A stretch of DNA of 64,000 nucleotides from Tetracentron sinense (GCA_015143295.1 CM026551.1:49402034-49466033); one strand, 5' to 3'; counted from the first letter of the stretch, positions 48,346 to 60,502 are shown. Translations and numbers: made by a program. Notes: generated by a model not told the origin, from the sequence alone.

Positions 48346-49884
48346 AGAAGATCACCAGTCCTATTTTTTTTTTTTTCACATTGGTAAGCTAACAACGTTT
48401 TACGTAACGGTATATTTTGTCCACTGGGAAAACCTCCCTTTTGGTTTAATTTCTCCTTCTCTTTTTCATTACCTTTCAAAGGAGGAAAGAAGACTTTGGC
48501 CCTCCAACAGACATGATGCTTTACTTTCGTTTCAACCCACCCCCACGTGTTTTCCATTTTTAACCTCTGCAATGATCTAATTTTCTCCATTATCGCGCAC
48601 CCGGAAATCTCGAGACAGACGGGTCGATCGGAACGAAAAGCAGAAAATAGCATTGCCACATGGGTTTTTCTGGAGCTATCGCCAGAACATTTGCGATACG
48701 TTTCGGGTATTAATCGCCAAACATACACAAATCTGTGATAACATTTTCCATACTATGTCTGTTCATTGAATTCATGTCTGATATATTTTTGGTTGTGAAC
48801 CAGGCCAGGATTTAGCCTCCTCCTTTTCCTCTGTAAGTGTGTCTCCTTTCTTATTTTCTGTAGAACGCTCTTATTGATACCCAGCGTTTCTCGGGACCCT
48901 TTCCTCATTCGGGGCTGGACCGCCCTATCCTCCCCAGCTACTATCTTTTCCGATGAAATGCTTTTTCGGCTTTTGCTAAAATACGTTATTCAAGTTTATT
49001 TTTCTTGATTTAGTTAATTTTTATGTTCCACTCGAGTACCATTCAAGCTAATACATGATTGAGTGTATTTTACTTGAATTAGTTTTATTTGTCGCTTTCC
49101 TTCCAATAAATGATCCTTAAAATAACATGACTCGATTTAACATTTATATGGATCAACAGTAAGGGGCACTAGGGCATCCTAAAAAATTGGACTCTAGAAT
49201 CCCAATTTCCCTCGTCCGGTCTCGGTTTGGTCCTATGAACCGAGGGTCCCTCAGAAAAGCTTTTAACCCATTTTCCTTCCTACACTTGCCTTTGCAGTCC
49301 TATACAATAAGATTACTGAAAGAAAAATTTCATTTAAAGATACATTCACTACTTCTCCATGAATGAACAGATATGCGTCCCATCGAGCGATGAAGTCCTC
49401 GCCCTAGATGATCAACAATGGCTCCAAAACATATTTGGGTTTATATCTCTGTTTTATCACCCTGTTTGAGCTCTCTTTGTTGGAAAATCCCTTGTCCTGG
49501 GTAAGTAAACACAGTTGAGATCAAATATACAGATGATAACCCTAGCATTCATATACAATACACTACCAGTATATATAATCTTCTCATAATCCGGGTGCGA
49601 ATAAATGTGACAGCTTCCATTTTGGGCCATACGTGAAGCGGGTAATTCTGCTTATGGTTGTTGTTACCACTTTCAATGGAGCGCGTATATCTACTCGGGA
49701 ATTTGGTGAGGAAGTAACAAAAGATTGGGGTTTCAAGTTAACTCAACTTATCCTGACAGCCAGAGGAAGGTTCTCCAGCATGATGACCCGGGAGCGAGGA
49801 AGTCATAGAGCGATACATTTGAATAAATATGACCAGATGCCCCTTCGATCGGAGTCGTTCAAGCGGTATAACATCAACATATTT
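48346..49884. other. Intergenic up to the assembly gap, nothing recognised
   Basis: The frames 48336-48728 (minus) and 49633-49884 (plus) are open, but I recognise no domain. The second runs into the gap and could be part of a gene or of the retroelement beyond. Treat as unknown. Confidence 0.4.
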
Positions 49885-49984
49885 NNNNNNNNNNNNNNNN
49901 NNNNNNNNNNNNNNNNNNNNNNNNNNNNNNNNNNNNNNNNNNNNNNNNNNNNNNNNNNNNNNNNNNNNNNNNNNNNNNNNNNNN
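49885..49984. other. Assembly gap (100 N)
   Basis: Exactly 100 N, the customary size for a gap of unknown length. It cuts the Ogre-type element that follows; its remaining interior and second LTR are not visible to the left of the gap. Confidence 0.99.
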
Positions 49985-52900
49985 CTTGTGCCACCTGGAG
50001 CTTATCGAGAGCGGTAGCCATATCATAGAGGAGAGACTTGATTTCCTTGATGTCCTGCTCTTGTCGGAGAAGGGTTGTCAAGATGATTTCTTGGCTGCTC
50101 GATGCTTCTCCGCGTTCCATCGCTTGAGTCCTTAAGTTACCGCCTCAGTAAGGTAGGATCTGGAAATGTAGAGCGAGTCAATACCAGGGGTAAGGTATGT
50201 GAATCTAAAATGCATGAGCATGCACGGGTAAAAACCCAATGAATGAGGTGAGACTCAAAAAGAGAAAATACTCGACCCTAAGCAACACTCCTGATGGGAT
50301 AGAGTGAAAGATAGATATGGTCTATTGATTCTTGTAGTTGGGTCACTTCTAGGGTGCTGTCGATTACATGATGGGTGAGCTGTACTCTACAGATGCATGA
50401 GTGATGCAATGATGCCCTAGCTAGATAGAGTGGGACTCTATGCTTTCATAAGTAAGTGCAGTGTTGTGCCCTAGTAATGCAGATGCGGGGTAACGATGCA
50501 TGTTAAATGCCTAGCGTAGTGTACTGGTGCTGATAGTGTAGCGTACCGGTGGTGCAAGTGCAAGTGTAAGGTGCAGTGTACATGTAGTGTATGTGCAGTG
50601 ATCCTAGCTAGTGCAAATGCAATGCATGGACAATGATGAGGGTGCATGGATGATGCAATAATGTCAGAGGGCCCAGTGCAGGTGTTTGTGCCTAATGTCA
50701 TGGTACATTGTGAATAGAGTGACTTATCGGTTATGCACGTTTATGATGGAGGAAGAAGATGCAAGGAAAGGACTTTGTGCGGAAAAGAGTACAGGAACTG
50801 TGACTCAAAAGAGAAAAAGACCGATCCTAGGCAGTCCATCGGGATCGCGAAGTCAAGCGGTCGGGGCACACCGTCTAGGTCCCATGATTTGCTGTTGGAG
50901 GGATGTGACCCCAACCTCCATGTTTGCAATGGTCTCAGCAGCATTGAACATCCGGGATCCGAACTGTTGGATCCGAGCGGTCATCCCAGCCTTTGCACTG
51001 TCAAGCTGCTCTTGATAGAAGTGCAGCTGAGCCTTGATGATGGTTATTTTCTCTGGTGTCGCCTTTCCGCTTCTTCTGACAAGACCGGACTGTCTGCTCG
51101 AGATGCTCTATCTATGGCCTGAAGTTTTGCTGTCCCGCTCTACATCCTGAATGTTTGTTGAGCCTTCCGTAGCTGCTTCTCTTTCAGCTGAATTTGAAGC
51201 TGTCTCTTCAGGAAGATGTTTCTCCAGTGGACTACCTTTTCAGCCAAGGGTATAGTCCCGTGTGACTGGAGCCGAGATGGGTGTGGGCAGTTCCCTGGGT
51301 ACAGGACATGGGAGATGGAATGTCAGGATTTTCCATCCAAAGTCGGTATACTGCATCTGTAGGTGGTCCTAATGTAACCACAAAGTCTGTTCGCTGATCT
51401 CGTCCTGAAGTTTTTGCCAATCTGACTGGAATCGACCTGTGAGGCTTATCGGAACGTACAGTGAAAGTGATCTAATCATTTCTCTGCCGGTCTATAACTG
51501 GGATACGCTGAGGGAATCCGAACTGTCGAAGGACTAGGAGTGGAATGTAGGCTGCGAGCCTGTAAGTCTGGCAAGGATCATGCATGCCTTCCAGTGATGA
51601 CAACTTACTGCCGTATGATCTCCTCTGACAGGGTTTGGAGAAGCTGGTAGAGCTTTTTGATGTCTGTAGTTGCTATCGAGCCCTGATTCTGAGAAATCTC
51701 TCGATGTAGACTGTAGACTTCACGGAGGTTGATTGGTGCAGCTATGATCGTAGGCAGGTGTCCTACTAGCCACAAGTGTAGGAGATATGCACTGGCATGG
51801 AAGATGCCCCTTCTGTGGTCTGCTGCCTGATTGAGAGCCCTGAGAAGCTCTGCAAAGATGATTGGTACTGTGCAGGAGTTGTGCATGTCCTTGAGGATCC
51901 CTACCTTAACTGGTTCGACAAGGGTACGGCATCTCGGGAATACCAACTGAGGTATGGTTATCAGTGCAAAGGCACTGAGGCTCGGGAAGTTCCGCTATAC
52001 TAGAGTCAGGGTTTCCCTTGCACTTGTACTGCTTTCAAGATACTTTACTGGTATCCGACCAAAAAGAGCTGTTAGGACCGGGCTACAAGCAGGCAGGCTT
52101 GATATGCAAAAACCTAGACAGGTCTGCCTAGTATGTTGTCTTGTAGCGCGGTACTATGGCTACGCCGTCCATGTTTAACCCTAAGATGCGCTGAATCTCT
52201 TCCAGTGTTGGACATAGTTTGTTCTTACCAAAACGGAACACCATGTAAGATGGGTTCCAACACTGGAAATCTGCGTTCATGAGGCGCGGATCTGGTTTAA
52301 CCATGGATAGGTTTAGGATAGTCCCGGTTTTGTAGTACTGAGCCCAAGCATACGCTGACTCGAGGTGAAGGCCTCTATTGCTTTTTGGAGGTTGTGATCA
52401 CATTCCCCCTATGAAGTCAAATGCACGGGCTGGGCCAGTTGACCAATTGACTGGGTTATCCTTGAAGGACTTGTCATCTAGACTCGATGTGAGTGCACTG
52501 TGTATGCAGATGCAATATGAAAAATGATGCAATATTTTCTGGGTGTGACATGGCACATGTGATCCGATAGAACAATCAGACAGAGATCTGGTATGCTTTA
52601 CCCGGTTTGTTGGGAACCGGGGGCCTATCAGGTCAAGGCGAAATCGGTCTTGTGAGAACCGGTCTTCCTGGGATTTGAACCTCATGTGCTATGTTGAGAT
52701 GCAGGGTAGGATGTGTTTTATTACATGCACAAGTTCTGCTCATCACATGCCCCTGGGTGAGTGCCGATCCGGGTAGGATGTGCCCGCCCGGGTAATCAAC
52801 CATGATTGGGGACATGTATAGGGTGTAAGCAGGTTAGGATTTAGAGTATCCCTTCAAGTTGGCTACTTGTAGACTATACCCTACCCTAGGCTATATGTAT

Positions 52901-53282
52901 GCATGCTGGTATAATACAAGTGTATTCCTAGTAGGATGGGGGGTCAATTAACACCGTATATGCGATTCCCTTGAAAAAGAATGATTGGTGTAAGGGGAAG
53001 CATTCAAAATCTTTCCCTAAGGGTAATGACTCAGCAAGAGTAACTCTACGGACCTCCAAGACTTTTAACCCTTTGTCACTAAGGATAATCGTCCAGCAGT
53101 CGTAAGCGCATTAAACCTGTCTAATGGTATTGGGTTGATTACACTACAATAGTATGAATGATATGCACAGTACACAAATCATCAAAGAGATGTAAAATGA
53201 TTAGTATTATGTTAAATACTTAAGCATTTGATTAATTTGAGGTTTAGTTTGGCTTAAACCTAGGTTCCGGGTTGAACCTTAA

Positions 53283-53302
53283 AATCCCCAGCAGAGTCGC
53301 CA
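53283..53302 (-). other. Primer-binding site of the Ogre/Tat-type element
   Basis: On the minus strand, 4 bp after the LTR, it reads TGGCGACTCTGCTGGGGATT. This resembles the tRNA-Arg-complementary site known for Ogre/Tat elements (TGGCGACTCC.CTGGGGA form). It fixes the orientation of both large LTRs. Confidence 0.75.
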
Positions 53303-53306
53303 GAGC

Positions 53307-56300
53307 TGTGAGCGCGGGTTTCGGGGGAACCCTGGCTTGCATCTCACGGGTTGAGTTAAGAGTCGCCACCTATTCATTTGGAAGGGATAAGTCCCCGAGA
53401 TTTGGATAAGGTCTTGGTCTGTGATCAGAGATTAGGGTAAGAGGTTCGGTTAAGTCCGGGGAAGGGGTTAGGCACCCCGGCACTTCCACTTTCAGTGGTT
53501 CCCTACTTGCTAGGGTTAAGCCAAATTAATCTCAGATTTAATCAAATGCCTTAAGTATTTAAGATAATGCTAATCTAAGAAGGAGAAAATCCTAGACTAG
53601 AGTCGAACCCAGGTTGGGCTGCCTACGTACTCACATAGGGGTGAGATCAGACCGAGCGTAGTTCTGGCACATGAGCCCGTGCCAAGGCTAGGGGTGTGTG
53701 TGTGTGTGTACCAAGGGTGGCTTAGGGTCTAGCCGGGAGGCTAGGGGTGGGTTGACCGGGTTGGTCAAGTGCTTGGTATTGGGCCGGTAGGCCTAAGGTA
53801 AGTCCGATAGACTTAGGTTGGGCCCGGTAGGCCAAGGGTGAAGCCCGGTAGGCTAGTTTGGGCCCGGTAGGCCGAGATTGGGCCCGGTAGGCCAAGGGTG
53901 AGCCCAGTAGGCTAGGGTTTGGCCCGGTAGGTCGAGATTAGGCCCGGTAGGCCAAGGGGTGAGGCCCGGTAGGCCCAAGGTGTCTTAACCGAGGGTTAGG
54001 GTTGCTAACCGGGGTTAAGAAAGGTGATTAACCTTGGTTAGGGGTGCTAACCATGGTTAAAAAAGTCCAATATCAGATTTTTTTGGTCTTTTGAATTTTT
54101 CTGATTTTTTTTGGGATTTTCTCAGATTTTTCGCAGCGGTCAAAGGTGCTTAACCGCGGTTAAGGAGGGCGGTCACCATGGTTAAGGGTCTTAACCATGG
54201 TTAAATGGTCAAAAGAGACCATTTTTGGGTTTCTCCTAATATTTTGGATTTTTTGAACATTTTTTCCAGATTTTTTCCGGGTCAGGATTCTTTTACTCGT
54301 GGTTAAGGGTCCAAAATGGGGTCGACTCTGATTAAGTGTCTTAACCACAGTAAAAAATACAATTGAAGACATTTTCTGGATTCCATGTAATATTTATGAT
54401 TTTTTGATGATTTTTTTAGAATTTTTGCTAGATCATGGACCGCTTAACCATGGTTAAATGTTAACCACGGGTGAGTTTAACCTATGGTTAAGGGGCCGAC
54501 TGAAGCAAAAGTGGGCCCAAGGTCCATGGCAGGGCCTAGACTGGCCTCCTACCCGGTTTGGGCCCCCTCAAATATCCGAAATTGCAAAAAATTCTAAATT
54601 TTCATCAAATTTTTAACCATAGTTAACATGAATTTAACTATGGTTAACGGGGGAATCACGGGAATCCGAGACCACCAGTGGGTAGCCTGATATGTGGGGA
54701 ACGATTTGGGCCCTTGTGAAGCCCAAGGGGAGGCCGTATGTGGGCCCCACAGAGGCCCAAAGTCGCCCCAAAAAACACCACATAAAATGACGATTTCCAC
54801 AAAAACCGATTTTTTTTCCAAACTTTGCGGCAATTTTACCGCTGATTGGCTCTACCCCTGGGGGATCCGAGACCACGTTCGTGAAGCATACTATGAGGGA
54901 AACAATTTGGGCCCTTGTGGGGCCCAAGGGGAGGCCGGATGTGGGCCCCACAGAGGCCCAAAGTTGCTCCATCGCACAGATTTTCACACTGTCGACCCCA
55001 CTTTGGGGTCGATTTAACTATGGTTAGAATGAGAGTTAGGGGCTGAAAATTTACAGGGGGGGTAGCCCTACATATGGGGAGTCTAACCATGTCCTCGGTT
55101 TCGACCAGGGCCGGGGCTAACCATGGTTAAACCGTGGTCACAGGGAGTGTCAGAAACTGATTTTTTTTGAAAATTTTTTGCAAAAAACTTTTTGGTGGCT
55201 AGGCGTGCTTGGCCCATGTGAGTCTAGGGGGATCACTCATTGATTGAGGACCCCCTCAGACCTCCGGGAGTGGTCGCCATGGTGTGGGGTGGTGGTGTCC
55301 GTGGCTACGCATCAAAGGGAGACCTCCTTGCCAAACGGTTTGGAACTACCCCAAAATAAAATAAAAAATAAAAAAATGGCAAAATGGGACCCTGGAATGG
55401 GACCAGGGGTCCCTTACAAGGGCAGTGACAGCAAATAAAAAAATAGGGGAGTATATGTATACCCTGTGGCTATAGTGGCCGCGCGGTGATGGCGAGGTTG
55501 TGGTAGTGCTACGAGGTTGTGGCGATGCGACGAGGCAGTGGCGATGCGACGAGGCCGTGGCGATGCTACGAGGCCGTGGTGAGCAAAGGATGGGGTGTGA
55601 CGGCTGGGATGAGGGGAAACAGTAACTGTAACAGATTTTTTTCTTAAAAAAAAAACCTCAATACGGTGGCTTCAGTGGTGGAAGGGAGTGTCTAGGGGAT
55701 TTGGGTGAAGTGTTGGGAGACTGGGCTCCCTTCTTAGGTGAAGAGGGATGTATAAGGATGGGCTAACAAGTTTTTTTCTTTCCCAAAAACCTCCCCTCAC
55801 AGTAGCTAACGTTGTGATTTTTTATAGAAGAATGGAAGGAGATAAGGTGGATAAGGATGAGGATAGGATCAAGGCGCATGGGGGACAAGCCTGGAGAGGC
55901 CAGGTGGTCAGGGGAGATCCGGGCAGGAAGAAATCGGGAGGGACTGTACTCCCATCCTTACGACAGGGACGATGAACAGTCCCCTAAAAACAGACTTTTT
56001 TTTCTTTTTTTTTTTTTTTTTTTTGTTCCGGTTCTTGTGGGTTCGGTTATGTGAGTTGGGCCCAACCCACATATGGGCCCTGCCACATGGGGTTGGTGCC
56101 CAATCACACCCCAAATTTTTTTTTTTTATTTATCTTTTTTTTTTTTTTTTTGTTTTTCTTTTCTTTGGAAAAAAAAACTCTTTTTTTTTCTTGTTTTTTT
56201 TTTAGACTTAAAAAAAACCTCTTTTTTTTTTGTTGTTTTTTTTTTTTAGATTTAAAAAAAACCTTTTTTTTTTAGACTTTAAAAAACCTTTTTTTTTAGA

Positions 56301-56744
56301 CTTTAAAAAACCTTTTCTTTTTTTTTTTGTTATTTTTTTTGTTTTGTTGTAAAAAAAAAAACTCTGTTTTTTTTTTGTTTGTTTTTTGCCCTTTTGAGCT
56401 AAACCACCACACATGTGGGGGAAAGCAAAAGTATTTTACTTTACAACAAAAATTTGAATTTTACAAAGGGGTAGTGTGGGTTCTACCTGCTTGGGCCCAA
56501 AAACAAGGTTTATCCATTTTGGACTTGAAAAGGGCCTTGAGCCCATGGGACTTCGCCTAGGGCTTGGGCTAGGGCTAAGCTAGGGTTAGACCTAGGTTTA
56601 GGTCTAGGGTTTACCTAGGGTTAGCCTAGGGTTAGACTAGGGCTTAGGCCACTACCTAGGGTTAAACTAGGATTTGGCTTAGAATAACCATGGTTAACGG
56701 AGATTTACCGTGGTTAAGCAGGGTGTAAAAATTGGGTGCTTACA
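53307..56744 (-). repeat. 5' LTR of the Ogre/Tat-type element (3.4 kb)
   Basis: Plus-strand ends are TGTGAGCGCGGG and GGGTGCTTACA. It contains the same ordered modules as the solo LTR at 24798: a 'cccggtaggc' array (53775-53985), TTAACCATGGTTAA palindromes (54000-54660, 55120, 56690), a roughly 195-bp GGGCCC-rich block present twice (54650-54830 and 54850-55020), a T-rich array of 'ttttagactt(t)aaaaaa' units (56190-56315), and a 'ctagggttaggc' array (56560-56665). Confidence 0.88.
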
Positions 56745-57060
56745 AAACTATAACATGGTACGTTTGTAATTATTGAAATAGGTTGGGACAATTTTGCAAC
56801 ACACCAAATTACAAGATTGTCACCATGATAGTGTAAAAAGGGGAGGTCCGCTCAACGCCGTGAAGCAGAGCTCGTCTTTGTATTTAAACTGGTACAAGAA
56901 AGAAATAAAGGACGGAAAGTTCGAAAGCATGATTAAGTGAAAAATACAGTTGTAAAATGTATTAAACAACGAATAGTATGAACGAAACAGATTATAATTT
57001 TAATGAAGGTATTGAATTACAAAAATTGCAGGTGTAATGAACTAAGTATTTGATTGTTAT

Positions 57061-57126
57061 TTGCCAATGCAATGGTTACATTTGGATTATGTTGGTGAGA
57101 TTACTCAATGCTTGTTATCTCTTTGG
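57061..57126 (+). repeat. 66-bp direct repeat, copy 1 (partner 58457-58522)
   Basis: 'ttgccaatgcaatggttaca' to 'ttgttatctctttgg' is repeated 1396 bp further on with one difference in 66 bases. The DNA between holds a SINE and a Tourist-like MITE. No other part of the flanks matches. Confidence 0.9.
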
Positions 57127-57642
57127 GTTGCATTCTTGGTCACAAGCCCAAATAAATGAATCCCATAAAGCTATATAAAATCCTTGAAACTGTATAAATT
57201 TAAGGACGATAGCTACACTTTCAAGGTCCCTTTGGATTTGGCATTGCATACATCACTTCAGATGGATAGTGAGGGGATGGGTATTTGGAAATGGACCACA
57301 GGTTGAAAGCTGTGGACCTACATGCGCCATTACAGCTCTCAGAAAGGTTCCCCACCAACTAGTTGCAGTTGGTAGCCATTTTAATGGTGGGTTGATCCGA
57401 TCATAGCGAGGAGTAATGTGGATTTTCATAAACCAAGAAGTCAAGAGAAAGTTGTTCTCCTACATGAAAAATGTAGTGCTGTGTCACCGACTTAGTCGTT
57501 GACCTACGTGTGTTGGCCGGGTGCCAAAAGCTAAGGTTCCATAAAGCAGAAGGGGTCAACCCAATGCCATTTCGATTGGCAAATAGCAGTTGGGCAGGGT
57601 CGGCATCCAAGTCTTAACACCGAATTCAAAGTACTATATATG

Positions 57643-57812
57643 ACACACCAGGGTTTTGTCCCAGTGGTAGTATCCCCTGCTTTGGGGGGAGGTACCGGGT
57701 TCCATTCCCGAGAGGGTGAGAGTTTGTATATACTTTTCACCCGCCCACTAACTAAACAGATACTAACACCTAACCGGCGTTGTAGCCTAAACGTATATCT
57801 CGAACCAAAAAA
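57643..57812 (+). mobile_element. tRNA-derived SINE, full length
   Basis: 170 bp bounded by the perfect 14-bp duplication AAGTACTATATATG (57629-57642, 57813-57826). Box A-like 'cccagtggtagtatcccc' and box B-like 'ggtaccgggttccattcccg' are correctly spaced near the 5' end. The 3' end is an A-run. The box A phrase also occurs near 10500 and, reversed, near 62985. The perfect duplication indicates a fairly recent insertion. Confidence 0.92.
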
Positions 57813-58083
57813 AAGTACTATATATGGTTCTAATTTATTAAGAGGACACTGACTCAAATTTCTAAGATAAACTAAAAGAAAAGAAAAATAAAGTGAAATT
57901 TTTTTTAGGAGTTCCGATTAGAGGACCACAAGGTCCTCTTCCAAGTCGGCAATTAAATTTCAACACATTGGGAAAAGAGAAATAAATTAAAATAGAATAA
58001 TAGTTTTACTACCACGTGTCAATTTGCAAGTTGTCAGTTTGGAAGAGGACCCTGTGATTCGTTTTCCATTTTCCTTTTTTTTA

Positions 58084-58339
58084 GGGTGTGTTTCTTTTGA
58101 GAGAAAGTGTGAGGGTAAAGACTTGCTTTTCATTTCTATCATATTCCATTTATTTAGTGAATTGAAAATAGGTGAAAGTGTGAGAAAAAGTTACACTGTA
58201 GAGAAAAGTGTTTCTCAAGAAATTATCGTTTTCTCACATACCAAACGGAGAGTTTTCTATCAAACCAAAAATGGAGAGTTTTTGTGGGTTCCCCCTACTT
58301 TCATCTACTTTCCCTCACTTACTCCCCAACCGAACACCC
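58084..58339. repeat. Tourist-like MITE, copy 3
   Basis: GGGTGTGTTTCTTTTGAGAG at the left; inverse 'ccccaaccgaacaccc' at the right; flanks TTA/TAG. Internal 'gtttctcaagaaattatcgt' and 'ctttccctcactta' parallel the copies at 11680 and 15405. Confidence 0.65.
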
Positions 58340-58456
58340 TAGCCAGGGGAAGAACAGGTGTGTGTATGTATATATATATAGGATTTTCTTTTACTTTTTC
58401 ATAAGGATATAAAATATATAGGATAAAATCTTTTGTTTTTCAAAAGTTAGGGATAG

Positions 58457-58522
58457 TTGCCAATGCAATGGTTACATTTGGATTATGTTGGTGAGTTTAC
58501 TCAATGCTTGTTATCTCTTTGG
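58457..58522 (+). repeat. 66-bp direct repeat, copy 2
   Basis: 65 of 66 bases are identical to 57061-57126. It is preceded by 'aaagttagggatag' and followed by 'attatttggcc', unlike copy 1. Confidence 0.9.
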
Positions 58523-59265
58523 ATTATTTGGCCAAACCCAGCCCAAGTAATTTTTTATGAGTTCGGGCTGAGCCCGAATTAACCAGAGCAGGCCAAGCCC
58601 GTTCTCAATTCAGGCCTACCCACTTTACCCAAAAGGAACACATGAAGCAGGAATCGAGGCCTCAGAAGCTTCAATGGATTGAGATGTTTGAGTGACGGCA
58701 CAATCACTAGCTAGGTTTGGTGCTGAGGCATTGCAATTACATCACCCAGAGCTTGCTTCTCCACTTAAAAGAGTCCAACGATTCCACTTTCTTTGAAATA
58801 CTCCTAGTTTTTGTCTCATCGCACACTTCTTTGGAATCCTTTCACCCACGTATATGCCTTTACCTTTAAACCATTGAGACTTTCTTTACTTCTAATTAAT
58901 TAACATCTAAGGCTTTTTTTTTGGTAACTGACAAAACAGTGTGCAAGCATATAAAATAAGAAAAAGTAAAGCTTTATGTAAGAGAAGTAAAGCGTTACCT
59001 TCTGTATTCTTCTTTGATTGTATGATTTACCGCTACTCTATTAAAAAAAGGTTTGACCGCTACTCTATCCGGAGAAGTGAAGAAAGGGAGAAGGAAGATA
59101 TGAGTAAGGAGATGCCACAGTCCTCCGTATCTACTCAATAAAGAATGCATATTTTTAGGTTTTACTTTCTTTTTCGAGTTTTACACTTTTCTTCTCCCCT
59201 TAGATTTAGTTTTATCTTACCATATAAAATAAATTAAGTAGTATTAATATATTTTTACTTATATG
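58523..59265. other. Intergenic, nothing recognised
   Basis: 'gttcgggctgagcccgaatt' near 58560 hints at a fragment of an AGCCCGG-type MITE. The frame 58941-59141 is of no known type. Confidence 0.4.
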
Positions 59266-59273
59266 TATATGAG

Positions 59274-60335
59274 TAGGGTTGTCAATAGATCAGATCAAGA
59301 TCCAAATTCAATCTGATTAGACGGGATCTTAATCCTATTATAGATCCATCAAATTGGATACAAATTTGAGATCTTGAATCCGATTAATCGGATCGGATTC
59401 GAATCTATAGTGCTCCGATTCGATTATATATATATATATCATAATAATTAGAAAAAGACTTAAGGTACCTGTGATTTCCATTTTGTAACAGAATGGCCGG
59501 TCCTTATTGGTCCACGCCCCAATTTTAAATACACATCAACTGTGGTTAAGATTCACTCACCCCACCTAGGGTTAAGCAATCCACCCTTAGTTTTTCAAAA
59601 AAATAAAAAAACCAAAATCTTAACTTAATTTATTTAAGCTTAACTAGGCTTAAAGGGGTGTTAAAAGGGATACGAGGACACGGGATAAGATAGGAAACGG
59701 ACCAGGGTCAGCTAATCACTACTCTAATAATTATATTAAAACCTTATAAATATATTCCAGTATTAACTGCATATTTTTAATTAAATATTAATTTTGAGAT
59801 ATATTATCATTAATCGATTCAGATGCAAATCTTGAATAAATAATTGGATTGGTATTCAAATTGGACAATTCAAGATCCGGAGTCAGATCTAGACAAATCC
59901 AATCCAAATTTGACATGTTTACAATATGGCTGTAATTGGATTGGTTTGAACAAATCTGCCTAAATCCGAATCTGATATGAGATCCATCGGATTCCGAACT
60001 ATCCAATTCGAATCTGATTATCTATTTAAGATCCAAATCCTATCCGATTAACATTAATGTATCTAAAATTAATATTTTAATTAGAAAAAAAAAATTATGG
60101 TCAGTTCTATAATATATTTATAAATTACATAGATATTATTATTGTTATATATAATCGAATTGAATCAAATTTTAATCGGATCAAATCACTATAGATTCGA
60201 ATTCGATCGGAATATTAATCGGATTCAAGATCTTAGATGCATATTCAATTTGATGGATCTATATTATGATTATGATCTCGTCTAATCGAATCAAATCAAG
60301 ATCTGATCCATTGATAGCCCTAGTTTACAACCCTG
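59274..60335. mobile_element. hAT-like non-autonomous element, GATC-rich, 1.06 kb
   Basis: It starts TAGGGTTGTCAATAGATCAG and ends '...attgatagccctagtttacaaccctg'. The perfect 8-bp duplication TATATGAG (59266-59273, 60336-60343) supports the ends. Arms are made of 'ggatc(g)gattc'-type repeats like 15557-15946. It carries an inserted foldback MITE (59503-59681). Confidence 0.78.
59503..59681. repeat. Foldback MITE of the TTAACC/GGTTAA family
   Basis: 'aactgtggttaagattcact', 'agggttaagcaatccaccc', then A-rich centre and the right arm 'ggggtgttaaaagggatacg'. It is the same subfamily as 2442-2600 and is nested in the hAT-like element. Confidence 0.65.
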
Positions 60336-60502
60336 TATATGAGTTCAGGGCAGGACAGGTTGGAACAATGTTGGCTCGAACTCAATTTCGAGCCCAAAAA
60401 TTAACCCAAACCCAACCCATTATGATCTTAGCTTAACACACTCTTAACTCAGGCTGGGTTGGGCGGGCTTCAAGCTGGCCTGACCCAATGTGCAGCCCTA
60501 GT

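Larger units (their letters stand above)
49985..56744 (-). mobile_element. Ogre/Tat-type Ty3/gypsy retrotransposon, 5' part, broken fossil
   Basis: It lies on the minus strand. From right to left: 5' LTR (53307-56744), a 4-bp spacer, a tRNA-Arg-like primer site (53283-53302), a leader, an ORF1 region (about 52400-51600) and the start of gag (about 50120). ORF1 shows 'FRFGKNKLCPTLEEIQ', characteristic of the extra upstream ORF of Ogre/Tat elements. The gag start shows a helical, coiled-coil-like stretch ('LRQEQDIKEIKSLLYDM'). Coding parts are degraded, with several breaks. Protease, reverse transcriptase, integrase and the other LTR are missing at the assembly gap, so no age can be derived. 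Confidence 0.85.

Noticed and set aside
49633-49884. N-terminal exon of a host gene
   Set aside because: Open frame of 84 codons running into the gap, but without a recognisable domain or splice evidence; left as unknown.
56115-56400. Reverse-transcribed poly(A) tail or processed pseudogene
   Set aside because: The T-rich stretch is made of tandem 'ttttagacttaaaaaa' units inside the LTR and is a low-complexity repeat.
24798-56744. The two large LTRs as the two ends of one 32 kb element
   Set aside because: The left LTR has its own perfect 5-bp duplication (GTGCT) on both sides, so it is a solo LTR; the right flank of the other LTR (AAACT) does not match.
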